Source: Rhodocyclus purpureus (GTDB lineage: Bacteria; Pseudomonadota; Gammaproteobacteria; Burkholderiales; Rhodocyclaceae). From it: a stretch of 64,000 nucleotides of DNA. A program made the position numbers and the translations under genes. Under the pieces are notes generated by a model. It saw nothing but the letters and a program-made list of their open reading frames with translations, was not told the DNA's origin and searched no databases. Numbering within the stretch: position 1 is the stretch's first letter; every line of letters begins with the position of its first letter. Location: the NCBI RefSeq assembly GCF_016653115.1, contig NZ_NHRX01000034.1, positions 62,534-126,533 on the forward strand, given 5' to 3'. Below, piece after piece: positions 47,356 through 58,161 of this stretch.

Positions 47356-48519
47356 TCAGCGCCGCGGTCGGGCGCTGAGGATGAGGTAGGGCAGCGCGAC
47401 GTACGGCCACAGACTCGCCGCAATCCGCGTCAGTCCGTTGAAGTTGAAGAAGTGCCCCTGTTGCCAGGTGGCGAGCGCCGCTGCCGAGTAGGGATTGGCC
47501 GGCGCCATGTTGACCATGGCTGCGCCGGCCATCAGTGCCAGCGCGGCGAGCGCGGTGCGCAGCGTCGCCGGCAGCAGCAGCGCCAGCGCGAGCAGCACGC
47601 CGCCGACCGCGAGCCCGAGTCCGGCGCCGGGAGTGAGCCAGGCCAGCGCATCCTGCGGCAGCGCCAGCAGCGCGGCGCCGAGCGTGCGCACGGTCAGTGC
47701 GAGCAGGATGAAGCAGAACAGCACCGCGCCGGTCGGCACGTGCTGGGTGATCAGCGCGCGCGCGAACAGGCCGATCGCCAGCAGGTTGCAGGCGGTGATG
47801 GCCGCTTCGATGAGGAAGAACGAGTCGGCGGCGTAGGGGACCGCCGGCTTCAGTTCGAGCAACTGGCGCAGGTCGCCGCTGCCGAACAGCTGCGTCTCCG
47901 GCGAAACCTGGGTCAGCAGCCAGACGCCGAGCAGGACGACGCCGAGCTCGGCGTGTGCGGCGTCGGCGAGGAGATTGCGCAGGAGGGCGCTGCGCCGTCC
48001 GATCGACTCGCCGAAGGCGAGCGCGAGCAGCGCACCGCACAGGGCACCGAGCGTGTTGCAAGCGAGATCGACGTTCGACGGAACGCGCGCCGGCAGCCAG
48101 TTCTGCGCGCTCTCGAGGCCGAAACTGAGCAGCGCGCCGGCGGCGACGGCGAGCAGGGCAGCGAGCGCGGCCGGCATGCGGCGGCGCCAGGCGCGCGTGA
48201 GCAGGAGTCCGAGCGGCAGGTAGGCGAGCACGTTCACCGCCAGGTCGAAGCCGGTCCAGTAGCGCGGCCAGCTGCCCTCGAGAAACGCGAACGGCGACAG
48301 GCCGAGGTCGCGCCAGCCGCGAAAGGGATGCAGGCTGGCATAGACGATCAACGCCGCGTAGGCGAGCGCGAGATAGCTGGCCAGCGCGCCGCTTGCAGTG
48401 GCCGTTCCCGCAGCGGAGGCACCCGCCGCGCGTCGGCGTTGCGGCCGCCGCACGGCCTCGGTGGCGACGCGGGTGCTGGCGGCGGAGTCGGCAGGAGGGC
48501 GAGGTGGGCGGGACTTCAT
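47356..48519 (-). CDS. VanZ-like multispan membrane protein
   Basis: A 387-residue membrane protein with a basic, low-complexity N-terminus (about 45 residues) and roughly nine to ten hydrophobic segments. The VanZ-like part has VYASLHPFRGW and DLAVNVLAYLPLGLLL, with AQNWLPARVPSNVDLACNTL near residue 138, the acidic block typical of the family. VanZ relatives appear in cell-envelope and polysaccharide contexts. It occupies the place downstream of tolA where tolB and pal are normally found. Confidence 0.82.
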   Translation of the reverse strand: MKSRPPRPPADSAASTRVATEAVRRPQRRRAAGASAAGTATASGALASYLALAYAALIVYASLHPFRGWRDLGLSPFAFLEGSWPRYWTGFDLAVNVLAYLPLGLLLTRAWRRRMPAALAALLAVAAGALLSFGLESAQNWLPARVPSNVDLACNTLGALCGALLALAFGESIGRRSALLRNLLADAAHAELGVVLLGVWLLTQVSPETQLFGSGDLRQLLELKPAVPYAADSFFLIEAAITACNLLAIGLFARALITQHVPTGAVLFCFILLALTVRTLGAALLALPQDALAWLTPGAGLGLAVGGVLLALALLLPATLRTALAALALMAGAAMVNMAPANPYSAAALATWQQGHFFNFNGLTRIAASLWPYVALPYLILSARPRR

Positions 48520-48625
48520 GTGCTCACGATTCTAACCGCCGCTGCCCGCTCCGGCCATGCGCTCGCGGCGACTCCTTGCCGCCGGCTAAGCCGAGCGGCG
48601 ACGGCAGGGGCGCGCTCGCCGTCCT

Positions 48626-49498
48626 TCACTCCAGCGGGCTGTAGGGAATCTTCAGCACGCGTTCGAAGAGTTCGGGCTGGTCCGGCTTGGGCAGCGGCGA
48701 GGATTTGCGGATGGCGCGTTCGACGGCCTCGTCGAGCGCCTTGTTGCCGCTCGAAACGAGCACGCGCACCGAGATGACCTCGCCCGACGGCAGTTGCGTG
48801 GCCTCGAAGACGGCCTTCGGGTTGCCCTGGATTCCTGGCGGCAGGACGATGTTGCCGCGGATCTTGCCGCGTACCTTGCCGATGTAGTCGGCGAGTCCGC
48901 GCGTGCGCGCGGCGGAGGCCTGTTCCGCCTGCAGTTCGTTGAGCTGGCGCGCCTCGGCGCTGGCGCGCTCCTGCGCGCGGCGCAGTTCCTGCTGGCGTTC
49001 GAGCTGTTTGCGCTCGCGCTCGGCTTCGGCGAAGACGTCGCGACGCGGCTCCGGCTTCGCTTCGGGCTTGGTTTCGGGCTTCTTCGGCTCGGGCTTCTTT
49101 TCTTCCTTCTTCTTCTCGTCCTTGAGCGCGATGTCCGGTTTGACCGGCGCCTTCACCTCGGGCTTCGGCTCCGGTTTCGGCGCGGGCTTCGGCTCCGGTC
49201 TCGGCTCAGGACGCGCTGCCGGCCTGGGCGCCGGCGGTGTCACGGCTGGCGCATCGCGCCAGACCTCGACGGCGACCGACGCCGGCTGCTGGCTCTTCCA
49301 GCTGACGCCGAGCACCAGCGCGCCGATCAGCAGCAGATGGACGGCGATTGCGAGCAACAGCGCCTTGCGCTTGCCGGGCTCCGGACGCTCGCCGCCGCGG
49401 CGCTCGGGCAGCACGGCAGCAGCAGCGGCCGATGCGGAGGCCTTGTCCGCGACGGTCGCCGCCGGCGGGGGTGGAGGGAGCGGTGGGGCGCTGGCCAT
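48626..49498 (-). CDS. tolA: Cell-envelope integrity protein TolA
   Basis: A 290-residue TolA: one N-terminal membrane anchor (LLLAIAVHLLLIGALVLGVS, near residue 48), a long Pro/Lys/Glu-rich stalk (about 90-190) and a C-terminal TolA/TonB-like domain (VRGKIRGNIVLPPGI and FERVLKIPYSP). It links the TolQR motor to Pal at the outer membrane. The stalk is Pro-rich rather than the Ala-rich helix of E. coli, so it is shorter and less helical. Confidence 0.92.
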   Translation of the reverse strand: MASAPPLPPPPPAATVADKASASAAAAAVLPERRGGERPEPGKRKALLLAIAVHLLLIGALVLGVSWKSQQPASVAVEVWRDAPAVTPPAPRPAARPEPRPEPKPAPKPEPKPEVKAPVKPDIALKDEKKKEEKKPEPKKPETKPEAKPEPRRDVFAEAERERKQLERQQELRRAQERASAEARQLNELQAEQASAARTRGLADYIGKVRGKIRGNIVLPPGIQGNPKAVFEATQLPSGEVISVRVLVSSGNKALDEAVERAIRKSSPLPKPDQPELFERVLKIPYSPLE

Positions 49499-49517
49499 GG
49501 CTGACTCGAAGCGCGGC

Positions 49518-49928
49518 CTACTTGCCGGTCGGCTGCACGAGCAGACCGATACGCTTGATTTGCCGGCGCTGCAACTCGTCCATGACGGCGAGCACGGCTT
49601 CGTAGCGGACCGTCTTGTCGCCGGCGATCAGCACCGGTCGTTCCGGATCGCCGTTCTGCGCGGCGAGGACGGCGTCGGCGAGCTCGCTGCGAGCGAGCTC
49701 GCGCTCCTTGCCGCCGCTCGCGCGGTCATGCAGCGCGAGCGAGCCGTCGGCGCGGATCGTCACGTCGATCGGCTGCGCCGGCGGTTGCGCTGCCTGCCCG
49801 ACCGAGGGCAGGTCGATGCTCGCGGTGGTCATCATCGGTGCGGTGACCATGAAGATCACCAGCAGCACGAGCATCACGTCGATGTACGGGACGACGTTGA
49901 TCTCGTTCTTCAAGCGACGCGGACGCAT
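49518..49928 (-). CDS. tolR: TolR/ExbD-family protein
   Basis: A 136-residue TolR: a short cytoplasmic start (RPRRLKNEINVVP), then the membrane span YIDVMLVLLVIFMV carrying the proton-conducting Asp, then the periplasmic domain (AVLAVMDELQRRQIKRIGLL). It works with TolQ as a proton-driven motor. Located between tolQ and tolA. Confidence 0.95.
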   Translation of the reverse strand: MRPRRLKNEINVVPYIDVMLVLLVIFMVTAPMMTTASIDLPSVGQAAQPPAQPIDVTIRADGSLALHDRASGGKERELARSELADAVLAAQNGDPERPVLIAGDKTVRYEAVLAVMDELQRRQIKRIGLLVQPTGK

Positions 49929-50011
49929 TCAGAGGCTCCGGAAAGGCGGCGCAACCAAGCGTTCGGCAGTGCCGGTCGCGGCGGCAGGCGAGAGGGCAGG
50001 CATTGCCGGCT

Positions 50012-50689
50012 TCATCGCATCTGCCGCTGCAGGATGTTGGAGAACTCCTCCATGAACGACTCGAAGCGCGTGGACAGCCGGTCGATCTCGTGCGCGAAGC
50101 GGTTGTAGGCGAGCACCGCCGGGATCGCCGCGAACAGGCCGATGGCGGTGGCGACCAGCGCTTCGGCGATGCCGGGGGCGACCGAGGCCAGCGTCGCCTG
50201 GCCGACGTTCGACAGCCCGCGGAAGGCGTGCATGATCCCCCACACCGTTCCGAACAGGCCGACGTAGGGGCTGACCGAGCCGACCGAAGCGAGGAAGGAG
50301 AGATGCGCGTCGATCGCGTCGACTTCGCGCTGGTAGGTCGCGCGCATGGCGCGGCGGGCACCGTCGATCACGTCCTTCGGGTCGAGGTTCTTCTGGCTGC
50401 GCAGCTTGGCGAATTCGCGGAAACCCGCCTCGAAGATGCGCTCCATGGCGCCGGCCTGCTCGCGGCGGTGCGCCGCTGCCTCGTACAGTGCATTCAGTTC
50501 GCCGCCGCTCCAGAACTGGTGCTCGAAGGCTTCGGTCTCCTGCTTCGCCTTCTTCACCGCGAACCACTTGCGGAAGATGTAGTACCAGGACATGAAGGAG
50601 ACACCGCCCAGGAGCAGCATCACCACCTGGACGACGGCGCTGGCGTTGAGGACCAGGCTGAGGATCGAGAGGTCTTGCGTGACGTTCAT
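50012..50689 (-). CDS. tolQ: TolQ/ExbB-family motor protein
   Basis: A 225-residue protein with three spans; [20 protein letters not shown] is the first, and [15 protein letters not shown] and [20 protein letters not shown] are the classic MotA/TolQ/ExbB block. It forms the proton channel of the Tol system. The ATG at 50689 overlaps the ybgC stop (ATGA). A long in-frame 5' extension is a shadow of ybgC. Confidence 0.96.
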   Translation of the reverse strand: MNVTQDLSILSLVLNASAVVQVVMLLLGGVSFMSWYYIFRKWFAVKKAKQETEAFEHQFWSGGELNALYEAAAHRREQAGAMERIFEAGFREFAKLRSQKNLDPKDVIDGARRAMRATYQREVDAIDAHLSFLASVGSVSPYVGLFGTVWGIMHAFRGLSNVGQATLASVAPGIAEALVATAIGLFAAIPAVLAYNRFAHEIDRLSTRFESFMEEFSNILQRQMR

Positions 50690-51129
50690 TGCAGCGCTTC
50701 CAGTTTGTTGCGTAACAGCGGCGGGATCGCAGTCGCCTTCATCTGCGTCAGGTTGACGCAGGCGATGTGCACGACGCCGGTGACGAGTTCGTCCCAGCCG
50801 TCCTTGGCTTCGGGGTTGGCGCGGCGCGCGTGCTGGCGGAAGGTGATCTGCGCGCGGCCGAGCTTCTCGACTTCGAGGCCGATGACGAGCTCGTCGTCGA
50901 GGCGTGCGGGCTTCAGGTAATCCACGTCGACCGAGCGGACCATGAAGCCGACGCCCGCGTCGCGCAGCAGTTCCGACTGGTCCTGGCCGACCGAGCGCAG
51001 CCACTCGGTGCGGCAGCGCTCGAAATACTTCAGGTAGTTGGCGTAGTAGACGACGCCGCCGGCATCGGTGTCCTCGTAATAGATACGGACCGGGATGGTG
51101 AAGGCATTCGGCTTCTGTTCGTGGTGCAT
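50686..51129 (-). CDS. ybgC: YbgC-type acyl-CoA thioesterase of the tol operon
   Basis: A 147-residue hotdog thioesterase: [20 protein letters not shown] (near residue 12) includes the catalytic Asp, followed by [16 protein letters not shown]. The first gene of the ybgC-tolQ-tolR-tolA operon and translationally coupled to tolQ. It hydrolyses short or hydroxylated acyl-CoA in characterised members. Confidence 0.95.
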   Translation of the reverse strand: MHHEQKPNAFTIPVRIYYEDTDAGGVVYYANYLKYFERCRTEWLRSVGQDQSELLRDAGVGFMVRSVDVDYLKPARLDDELVIGLEVEKLGRAQITFRQHARRANPEAKDGWDELVTGVVHIACVNLTQMKATAIPPLLRNKLEALQ

Positions 51130-51174
51130 GCGCGGGCCTGCTTTCGCGACGTCATGGTTCGGAAAGGCCGGATT

Positions 51175-52613
<1,439 letters not shown>

Positions 52614-52617
<4 letters not shown>

Positions 52618-54089
52618 GCCTCTGCTTCCTTCCCTTCCTGCCTGGGCACCGTACCGCCGTTCGGGATGAAAACCCTGAAGCGGCAGCCCTTGCCCGGTTC
52701 GCTGTCGACGCCGATGCTGCCGCCGTGACGGGCGACGATCTCATGGACGACGAAGAGGCCGAGGCCGACGCCCTTGCCGACCGGCTTCGTCGAAAAGAAC
52801 GGGTCGAAGACGCGCGCCAGGTCGGCGGCGGCGATTCCGGGACCGTCGTCCTCGACCACGAGCAGCGTTCCCGACTGCGCCGGCTGCTCGGCCGACGCCG
52901 GCACTTCGCTGCGCGCCGCGCTGATGCGCACTTGGCCGCCGGCGGACTTGTCGTTGGCTTCGGTCGCTTCGGCGGCATTCTTCAGGAGGTTGAGCAGCAC
53001 CTGCTGGAAGCGCTGCCGGTCGACCTTCACCGTCAGCCAGGGCGGGATGTCGACCGCGATCCCCGGCACTCGGCCGATCTGGTTGTACAGGAGCGGCAGC
53101 GTCTCCCTGACCAGTGCCAGCAGCGGCTCCTCGCGCAGCTCGAATCGGCGGTCGCGCGCGAAATCGAGCAGGTCGCCGACGATCCGCTGCGCGCGCAAGG
53201 CCTGGCTGTCGATCGCGGCGAGCAGCGGGCGCGCCGCGTCGGCGTCGAGTTCGTCGATCTCCTCGAGCAGGATCTGGCACGAGGTCGAGATGTTCGACAG
53301 CGGGTTGTTCAGCTCGTGGGCGACCCCCGAGAGCATGCCGCCTAGCGCGACCAGCCGCGACGAACGGCCGACCGCCTGCTCGCGTCTTTCGAGTTCGGCG
53401 AGGGCGCGGTTGATCGCGTCGGTCAGCGCGGCGACCTCGCGCTCGTCGGAGATGATGTCGATGCGTCCGCCCTCGCCGGCGGCGATCCGCTCCAGCCTCT
53501 CCTCGACCCGGCGCAGTGGCCTGGCGACGCTGCGCGCGACGGCGAGGCCGGCGAGCAGCGCCAGCACGATGGCGACCGCGAGCGCGCGCAACAGGTCGCG
53601 GTGATGCGCGGCGATCGCCGCGTCGAGCCGCTCGCGCGAGAGCGAGTCGAGCTGTTCGACGAGATTGAGGAGTTCGCCGCCGACCTCGGCGAGGGCCTCG
53701 ACCGTCTCCGGCGAAGGCCGCGCGCGCCGGTTGGCGGCGTCGAGTTCGCCGAGCAGTTGCCGGTACTGGCGCAGCAACTCACCTTCCTGCGCCTGCTCGC
53801 GCCCGGCGCGCGGGATCGGCGGCAGTTGGGCGAACAGGGCGATCGCGCGGTCGGCGCGGTCGATCGCTTCGGCGAGGTCGGCCTTCTTGCGGTAGAGCAG
53901 GAAGTTCTTCACCATCCGCCGCGCGTAGCGGATCGAGTCGTGCAGCGCCGTCACCCGCTGCTGCTCGGCGATCTGCTCCTCCAGCCCGCGGAAATGCAGC
54001 AGCGCCGACAGCGCCAGCGCGACGAAGAGCAGGCCGGGAATCCCGAAGCCGAGCAGGATCTTGGCGTGCAGGGACTGGAAGCGTTTCAT
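52614..54089 (-). CDS. Membrane sensor histidine kinase partner of the NtrC-type regulator
   Basis: A 491-residue kinase from the ATG at 54089 (497 from an ATG at 54107). TM1 is LLGFGIPGLLFVALALSALL, then a helical extracytoplasmic region to about 165, TM2 (VAIVLALLAGLAVARSVARP), HAMP, HisKA with SGVAHELNNPLSNIS (His near 258) and HATPase (DDGPGIAAADLARVFDPFFS; GVGLGLFVVHEIV). The layout, including a helical sensor, resembles GlrK-type kinases. Neither start has a good ribosome site. The signal is unknown. Confidence 0.94.
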
Positions 54090-54110
54090 CGTTGAATTGT
54101 GAAACATTCA

Positions 54111-54148
54111 GTTGCAGCTAGCAACGTCCGAGCGTTGAGGGTGGCAAC
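54111..54148. promoter_or_regulatory. Two 15-bp palindromes, candidate sites of the NtrC-type regulator
   Basis: GTTGCAGCTAGCAAC (54111-54125) and GTTGAGGGTGGCAAC (54134-54148) share GTTG-N7-CAAC symmetry and are 23 bp centre to centre. They lie 90-127 bp upstream of the -24 element at 54238, the usual enhancer distance, and 22 bp upstream of the kinase ATG, so they could also give autoregulation. Confidence 0.58.
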
Positions 54149-54236
54149 GCCGGGCGCGGAAAAACGTCGTCTTGCCGGCTATTGCTTTCGTCATTAATGA
54201 GGCGCCGCCGGGCTTATGACGACCTTTGCGGGCGCC

Positions 54237-54252
54237 TGGCACGGGATGTGCT
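54237..54252 (+). promoter_or_regulatory. Sigma-54 (-24/-12) promoter of a putative small RNA
   Basis: TGGCACGGGATGTGCT matches TGGCACG-N4-TTGCW with one mismatch; the -24 half is perfect. GG (54238-54239) and GC (54250-54251) are 10 bp apart. The start would be near 54263. Confidence 0.75.
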
Positions 54253-54262
54253 TTGAAGGGAG

Positions 54263-54332
54263 CAGTTCGGCACCTGATCCTCGGTGCGGACAACCAGGAG
54301 ATTCGGCCCGACACTGTTCGGGCTTTTTTTTT
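54263..54332 (+). ncRNA. Putative sigma-54-dependent small RNA, about 70 nt
   Basis: The interval runs from the start predicted by the -24/-12 promoter to a strong terminator, with no ORF. It can form a first hairpin (GCACC 54270-54274 with GGTGC 54283-54287, loop TGATCCTC), then a single-stranded purine-rich linker (ACAACCAGGAGATT) and the terminator hairpin with nine T, a layout typical of Hfq-type small RNAs. The loop CCTC could pair with ribosome-binding sites. Neighbouring kinase/regulator genes recall the GlmY-GlrR/GlrK arrangement. Existence and targets are unproven. Confidence 0.6.
54306..54332 (+). terminator. Rho-independent terminator of the small RNA
   Basis: GCCCGA (54306-54311) and TCGGGC (54318-54323) form a stem with a 6-nt loop followed by nine T. 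On the plus strand no gene precedes it, which supports an independent short transcript. Confidence 0.85.
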
Positions 54333-54394
54333 ACCGTGAAACAGCAGCGTGGTTTGTTCCCCATTTCGATTTTTGGGGACTAATTCTGGCGACG

Positions 54395-57106
54395 TTATAC
54401 TTTATTCCCCGTCGCCACCGGCCTTGAAGCACGCAGGCACTCGCGCAGCGGCGTCAGATCGTCGTAGTCGATCGTCGCGCCCGGGCTTCCGTCCTCGTTG
54501 ATCACGCGCAAGCGGTTCTGCTCGCGGGTCAGGAACAACACCTTCCCCCAGCGTTTCGGAACGCGCTTGGCCTTGCGTTGCGCGTCCTTCAGGTTTTCCT
54601 TGGTTTCCACGAGACGCATCAGCGGCGTGTCGCCAGGGTAGTGGGAGAGACAGACGACGAAATCGGGGTAGAAGTAGTTCTGGTGTTCGCCGCGAACAAG
54701 GCGCACCGACCACGGCTTGCGATCGGGGTTGCGGTGCCACCATTCGACGAAGTCGGCGCGGTCGAGCGCCTTGGCGAAGTCGCGTTCCTCGCCGTTCAGC
54801 TTGCTCGCCCCGTCGAAGCGCGCGAGTTGCAGGGGGGCATCGGTGTCGCCGATGCGGCGGTCGGCGAGCCATGACCGGTCGTCCAGCATCAGCAACTGCT
54901 CGACCTGCGCGAGGTCGTTGTCCGAAGGAGGCAGGACGCCGTAGATGTTGCGCCGCGAAGGCGTGAGGCTCAGCGCGGCAGGGAAGAGCATCCAGTCGGG
55001 AAGGGAGTTGGCGCTTTCGAGCGTGCTCGCTTCGGCGACGATCGACTGCATCAGTTCGGCGATGTTCGCAGCTTCCCTCCGTATCACCCAGTACGCGGCG
55101 TCGCGCGCGTGGCGCTTCAGTTCGACCGCCGACGGCCGTAGCTCTTCTTCGTCATCCGCAAATTCTTCGTCGATGCGTTCGCGCAGGCGTCGTGCCAGCA
55201 CGTCGACGATGATGCGTACGTCCTCGTCCTCCACCTGCGGTAGACGCTTCAGTGCGGCGATCGCTTCTCGTGCCAGCGCGGCTCGGTCGGTGATCACCAG
55301 CACGTCCTCCTCGCGACGGCTGCCCGAGTTGAGCTCGGTGTGAACTTCCTTCTCGCGCAGCCGATTGAGCGCAGCGCGCACCGCATTGCGTTGCAGGTCG
55401 TCGGAAAGTTCGAGACGGATCGCGACGCTCTCGGAGGCCCTCGCCATGTCGGCGAGCTGCGGTCGCTGTTCGCGTTCGAGCGCGGAGGGCAGGTTCGGCA
55501 GGTCGCTGCGCCGCGGATAGACCCGGATTCCCCGCTCCTGCAGCGCATCCTGCCAGTCGGCGACGCTGACCGGCACTGCTCGCTCCTTCTTCGTCTGCTG
55601 CCTGATCTCGTCGAGCTCGTCGCCGTCGAGCGTCTGCACACCTGCGTCCATTCCGCGCCAGGCTTGCTCGGGTAAGGCGTCGAACAGCGAGCGTTGCGGA
55701 CCGGAGGTCGGCAGCAACTGTTCCAGTTGCAGCGGAGTGGCGCGCACATCTTCTGGCAGCGGCAGGTCGTAGCGCAAAGGCGTCTGTGGGGTCTCCCGAT
55801 TCGTATATACCGCCGCGCCGGAAACGGTGTGTCGGACGACGAGCTTCTCTGTCTGCCCTTCGAGCTGGCTCTTCACCGCATTGCTCGCCTGCACCGCAGC
55901 CTCGAAGCCGCGCTGCGCCTCGGCGTCGGCGAGATAGACGTAGGCGGTGTCGAAATCCGCCGGAATCCGCTTCGGCCGGGTGTAGTGCTGGCGAATCGGG
56001 CGCGCGACGCGCATCACGCGGCCGATGAACTGCATCGCGAAGTCGGCGTCGTTGACCGGCTTGGTCGAGGCGAGGACGAAAGCGCGCGGCGCGTCGAAGC
56101 CGGTTCCGGCCGACTGCTTGAAGATCAGCACTTCCTTGCTCGGATTGTTGGCGATCGCTGCCATCAGCCCCGGGTCGGGGTCGTCCGACGAATGCTTGCC
56201 GATCAGCCCGGGATGCACCTTGCACAGGTGGACGAGCTCGTGCTCGGCCTCCTCGACGCTCTTCTCGCCGTTTGCCACCTGCACCAGCAGGAGCGGGGTC
56301 AGCGCGACGCCCGCTTCCTGCAATTGACGTTTCAGCCGGCAATGCCGTTTCCAGGCCTGCTTCAATACTGTTCGTTTGAGGTCGGCGATGGTCTGCACGC
56401 TCTGCCGCAGGTCGTAGACCACCGCTTCGATGTAGCGCTTGTTGAGGCGCGCTTCGACCACCTCGTCGCGGCTGGCGGCGAAGCTCTCGAAGGCGCTCAT
56501 TCCCGCCTCGCGCAGGAAGGCGAGCAGACGCTCGTCCTTCGGTGTCGCCGTCGCCATGATCAGGAAGTCGGCTTTCAGCCAATGCACGAACTGGCCGAAC
56601 TCGGTGGTCCGGTCGAGACCGATGTGCGCCTCGTCGACGACGACGCCGAGCGCGAGTCCCTGCGCGCGGGCGCGCGCGACGAAGGCCGCCAGTGTGCGCA
56701 CCTCGTCGTCGCCGTCGGCGTCGTAACCGGCCTTGCGGTCCTTGGCGCGCGCGACGCCGGCGGCGGTCGACAGGAGGACCATCCCCGCCTTCGCCTCCTG
56801 ATTGCGGCCCTGCGCGAGCAAGGCCGGCGTCAGCCGCAGACAGTTGGCGGCGAGTTCGCTTTCGGTCTGCTGCACCAGATTTACGAAGGGCACGAACCAC
56901 AGCCATAGCGTCGGTCGTGCGGCGCTGACTTCTTCGAGCACGCGCGAGATCATGAATGTCTTGCCGGATCCGGTCGGCGCGCGCAGCAGACAAGGCGGCG
57001 AGGGCTCGCGCAGCAGCGCTGCGCTGATGTTCGCGATCAGGGCGCTCTGGAATTCTTCGGGTTCGATGGCCGCCGCTTGCGCGGTGACGATGTCGAGCGC
57101 ACTCAT
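54395..57106 (-). CDS. Type III-like restriction subunit: SF2 helicase with C-terminal nuclease
   Basis: A 903-residue protein. Helicase motifs: Walker A APTGSGKTF (near 45), VVVDEAHIG, MATATP and QFIGRVMRVARP. The C-terminus has NYFYPDFVVCLSHY followed by LVETKEN (near 845), a PD-(D/E)XK-type nuclease arrangement as in Res subunits. It would cut DNA that the partner methyltransferase leaves unmodified. The true start is the ATG at 57106, which overlaps the DUF1016 gene by 4 nt; the longer frame to 57781 is a shadow. It is the last gene of a three-gene defence operon. Confidence 0.85.
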   Translation of the reverse strand: MSALDIVTAQAAAIEPEEFQSALIANISAALLREPSPPCLLRAPTGSGKTFMISRVLEEVSAARPTLWLWFVPFVNLVQQTESELAANCLRLTPALLAQGRNQEAKAGMVLLSTAAGVARAKDRKAGYDADGDDEVRTLAAFVARARAQGLALGVVVDEAHIGLDRTTEFGQFVHWLKADFLIMATATPKDERLLAFLREAGMSAFESFAASRDEVVEARLNKRYIEAVVYDLRQSVQTIADLKRTVLKQAWKRHCRLKRQLQEAGVALTPLLLVQVANGEKSVEEAEHELVHLCKVHPGLIGKHSSDDPDPGLMAAIANNPSKEVLIFKQSAGTGFDAPRAFVLASTKPVNDADFAMQFIGRVMRVARPIRQHYTRPKRIPADFDTAYVYLADAEAQRGFEAAVQASNAVKSQLEGQTEKLVVRHTVSGAAVYTNRETPQTPLRYDLPLPEDVRATPLQLEQLLPTSGPQRSLFDALPEQAWRGMDAGVQTLDGDELDEIRQQTKKERAVPVSVADWQDALQERGIRVYPRRSDLPNLPSALEREQRPQLADMARASESVAIRLELSDDLQRNAVRAALNRLREKEVHTELNSGSRREEDVLVITDRAALAREAIAALKRLPQVEDEDVRIIVDVLARRLRERIDEEFADDEEELRPSAVELKRHARDAAYWVIRREAANIAELMQSIVAEASTLESANSLPDWMLFPAALSLTPSRRNIYGVLPPSDNDLAQVEQLLMLDDRSWLADRRIGDTDAPLQLARFDGASKLNGEERDFAKALDRADFVEWWHRNPDRKPWSVRLVRGEHQNYFYPDFVVCLSHYPGDTPLMRLVETKENLKDAQRKAKRVPKRWGKVLFLTREQNRLRVINEDGSPGATIDYDDLTPLRECLRASRPVATGNKV

Positions 57107-58161
57107 TGTTCTTCTCCCTGATGTGCGGCTTCGAGCAGCGCGCGGTCGCGCTCGAGTTCGGCGCGCAGTTCGTCTTCGCTGGGCAGGATCAGGCGGTACT
57201 GGCTGGCGAAGAGCTGCGCGCTGCTCGCCAGCTGCGAATACTTCGCCACCGCCGCGTTTCGTTCCGAACAGAGGATCAGCCCGATACTCGGGTTGTCGCC
57301 GGAGCCGCGCATCTGCTCGTCGCAAAGCCGGACGTACATGTCCATCTGCCCGACGTCCTGATGCGTCAGCCGACCGACCTTGAGGTCGATCAGCACGAAG
57401 CACTTGAGCAGGTAGTTGTAGAAGACGAGATCGACGAAGAAATCGTCGCCTTCGGCGTGCAGACGTTTCTGCCGCGCGACGAAGGCGAAGCCGCGGCCGA
57501 GTTCGAGCAGGAAGTGCTGCAGACGGTCGATCAGCCCGTGCTCGACGTCCTTCTCGTAGAGCAGCGGACTCGGCTGCAGTTCGAGGAATTCGAGCACGTA
57601 AGGGTCGCGGATGAACTCGCGCGGGTCGGGTGGCGCTTCCTCGGCGATCCTGGCGACGGCCTCGCGGCGGGTCTCGTCCTTGTCCTGGCTGAGCAGCAGG
57701 CGCTCGTAGAACAGCGTGCCGATCTGGCGGTCGAGTGCGCGCACGCTCCAGCCCTGAGCAGCAGCCTCCTGCGCGTACCATAGGCGAGCTTCCGGTTTGG
57801 CGACACGCATCAGCTCGCGAAAGTGCGACCAGCTCAATTTGCTACACAGCGTGTAGCGAATCTCCTCGGCCGGGAAGGCGAGGTAGAACTGCCGGAAATT
57901 GCGCAGGTTGGCCAGGCTGAAGCCGCGACCGAACTCCGCAGTGAGTCGCTTGGCAACCTCGTTCAGCGTTTTCTTGCCATAGTCGGCGCGCTGCTTTCCG
58001 CCCTGTTCGTCCTCGACGATCAACCGCCCGATCTGCCAGTACGCCTGCACCATTGCCTCGTTGACCGCCTGCCGCGCGTGCTGGCGCGAGGCGACGAGAA
58101 TTCGGCGGATTTCGGCGTAGAGCTCGTCGCGAGCACTCGATGGCAGCGTCTGTTCGCTCAT
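57103..58161 (-). CDS. YhcG/DUF1016-family PD-(D/E)XK nuclease
   Basis: A 352-residue DUF1016 protein. The N-terminal part (QAVNEAMVQAYWQIGRLIVE to FSLANLRNFRQFYLAF) is helical, and the C-terminal nuclease domain has FFVDLVFYNYLLKCFVLIDL followed by KVGRLTHQDVGQMDMYV with the Asp/Lys catalytic set. Such proteins are found singly or inside restriction-modification and defence loci. Here it is inserted between mod-like and res-like genes with 4-nt overlaps on both sides, so it is an integral part of the operon. Confidence 0.88.
   Translation of the reverse strand: MSEQTLPSSARDELYAEIRRILVASRQHARQAVNEAMVQAYWQIGRLIVEDEQGGKQRADYGKKTLNEVAKRLTAEFGRGFSLANLRNFRQFYLAFPAEEIRYTLCSKLSWSHFRELMRVAKPEARLWYAQEAAAQGWSVRALDRQIGTLFYERLLLSQDKDETRREAVARIAEEAPPDPREFIRDPYVLEFLELQPSPLLYEKDVEHGLIDRLQHFLLELGRGFAFVARQKRLHAEGDDFFVDLVFYNYLLKCFVLIDLKVGRLTHQDVGQMDMYVRLCDEQMRGSGDNPSIGLILCSERNAAVAKYSQLASSAQLFASQYRLILPSEDELRAELERDRALLEAAHQGEEQ

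Noticed and set aside
50690..51004. N-terminal extension of TolQ
   Set aside because: The frame upstream of 50689 overlaps ybgC in another frame and gives low-complexity Arg-rich sequence; TolQ homology begins at the ATG coupled to the ybgC stop.
54358..54380. CCCCA/TGGGG hairpin as terminator of the restriction operon
   Set aside because: The stem is only 5 bp with a long A/T loop and no T-run on the minus strand.
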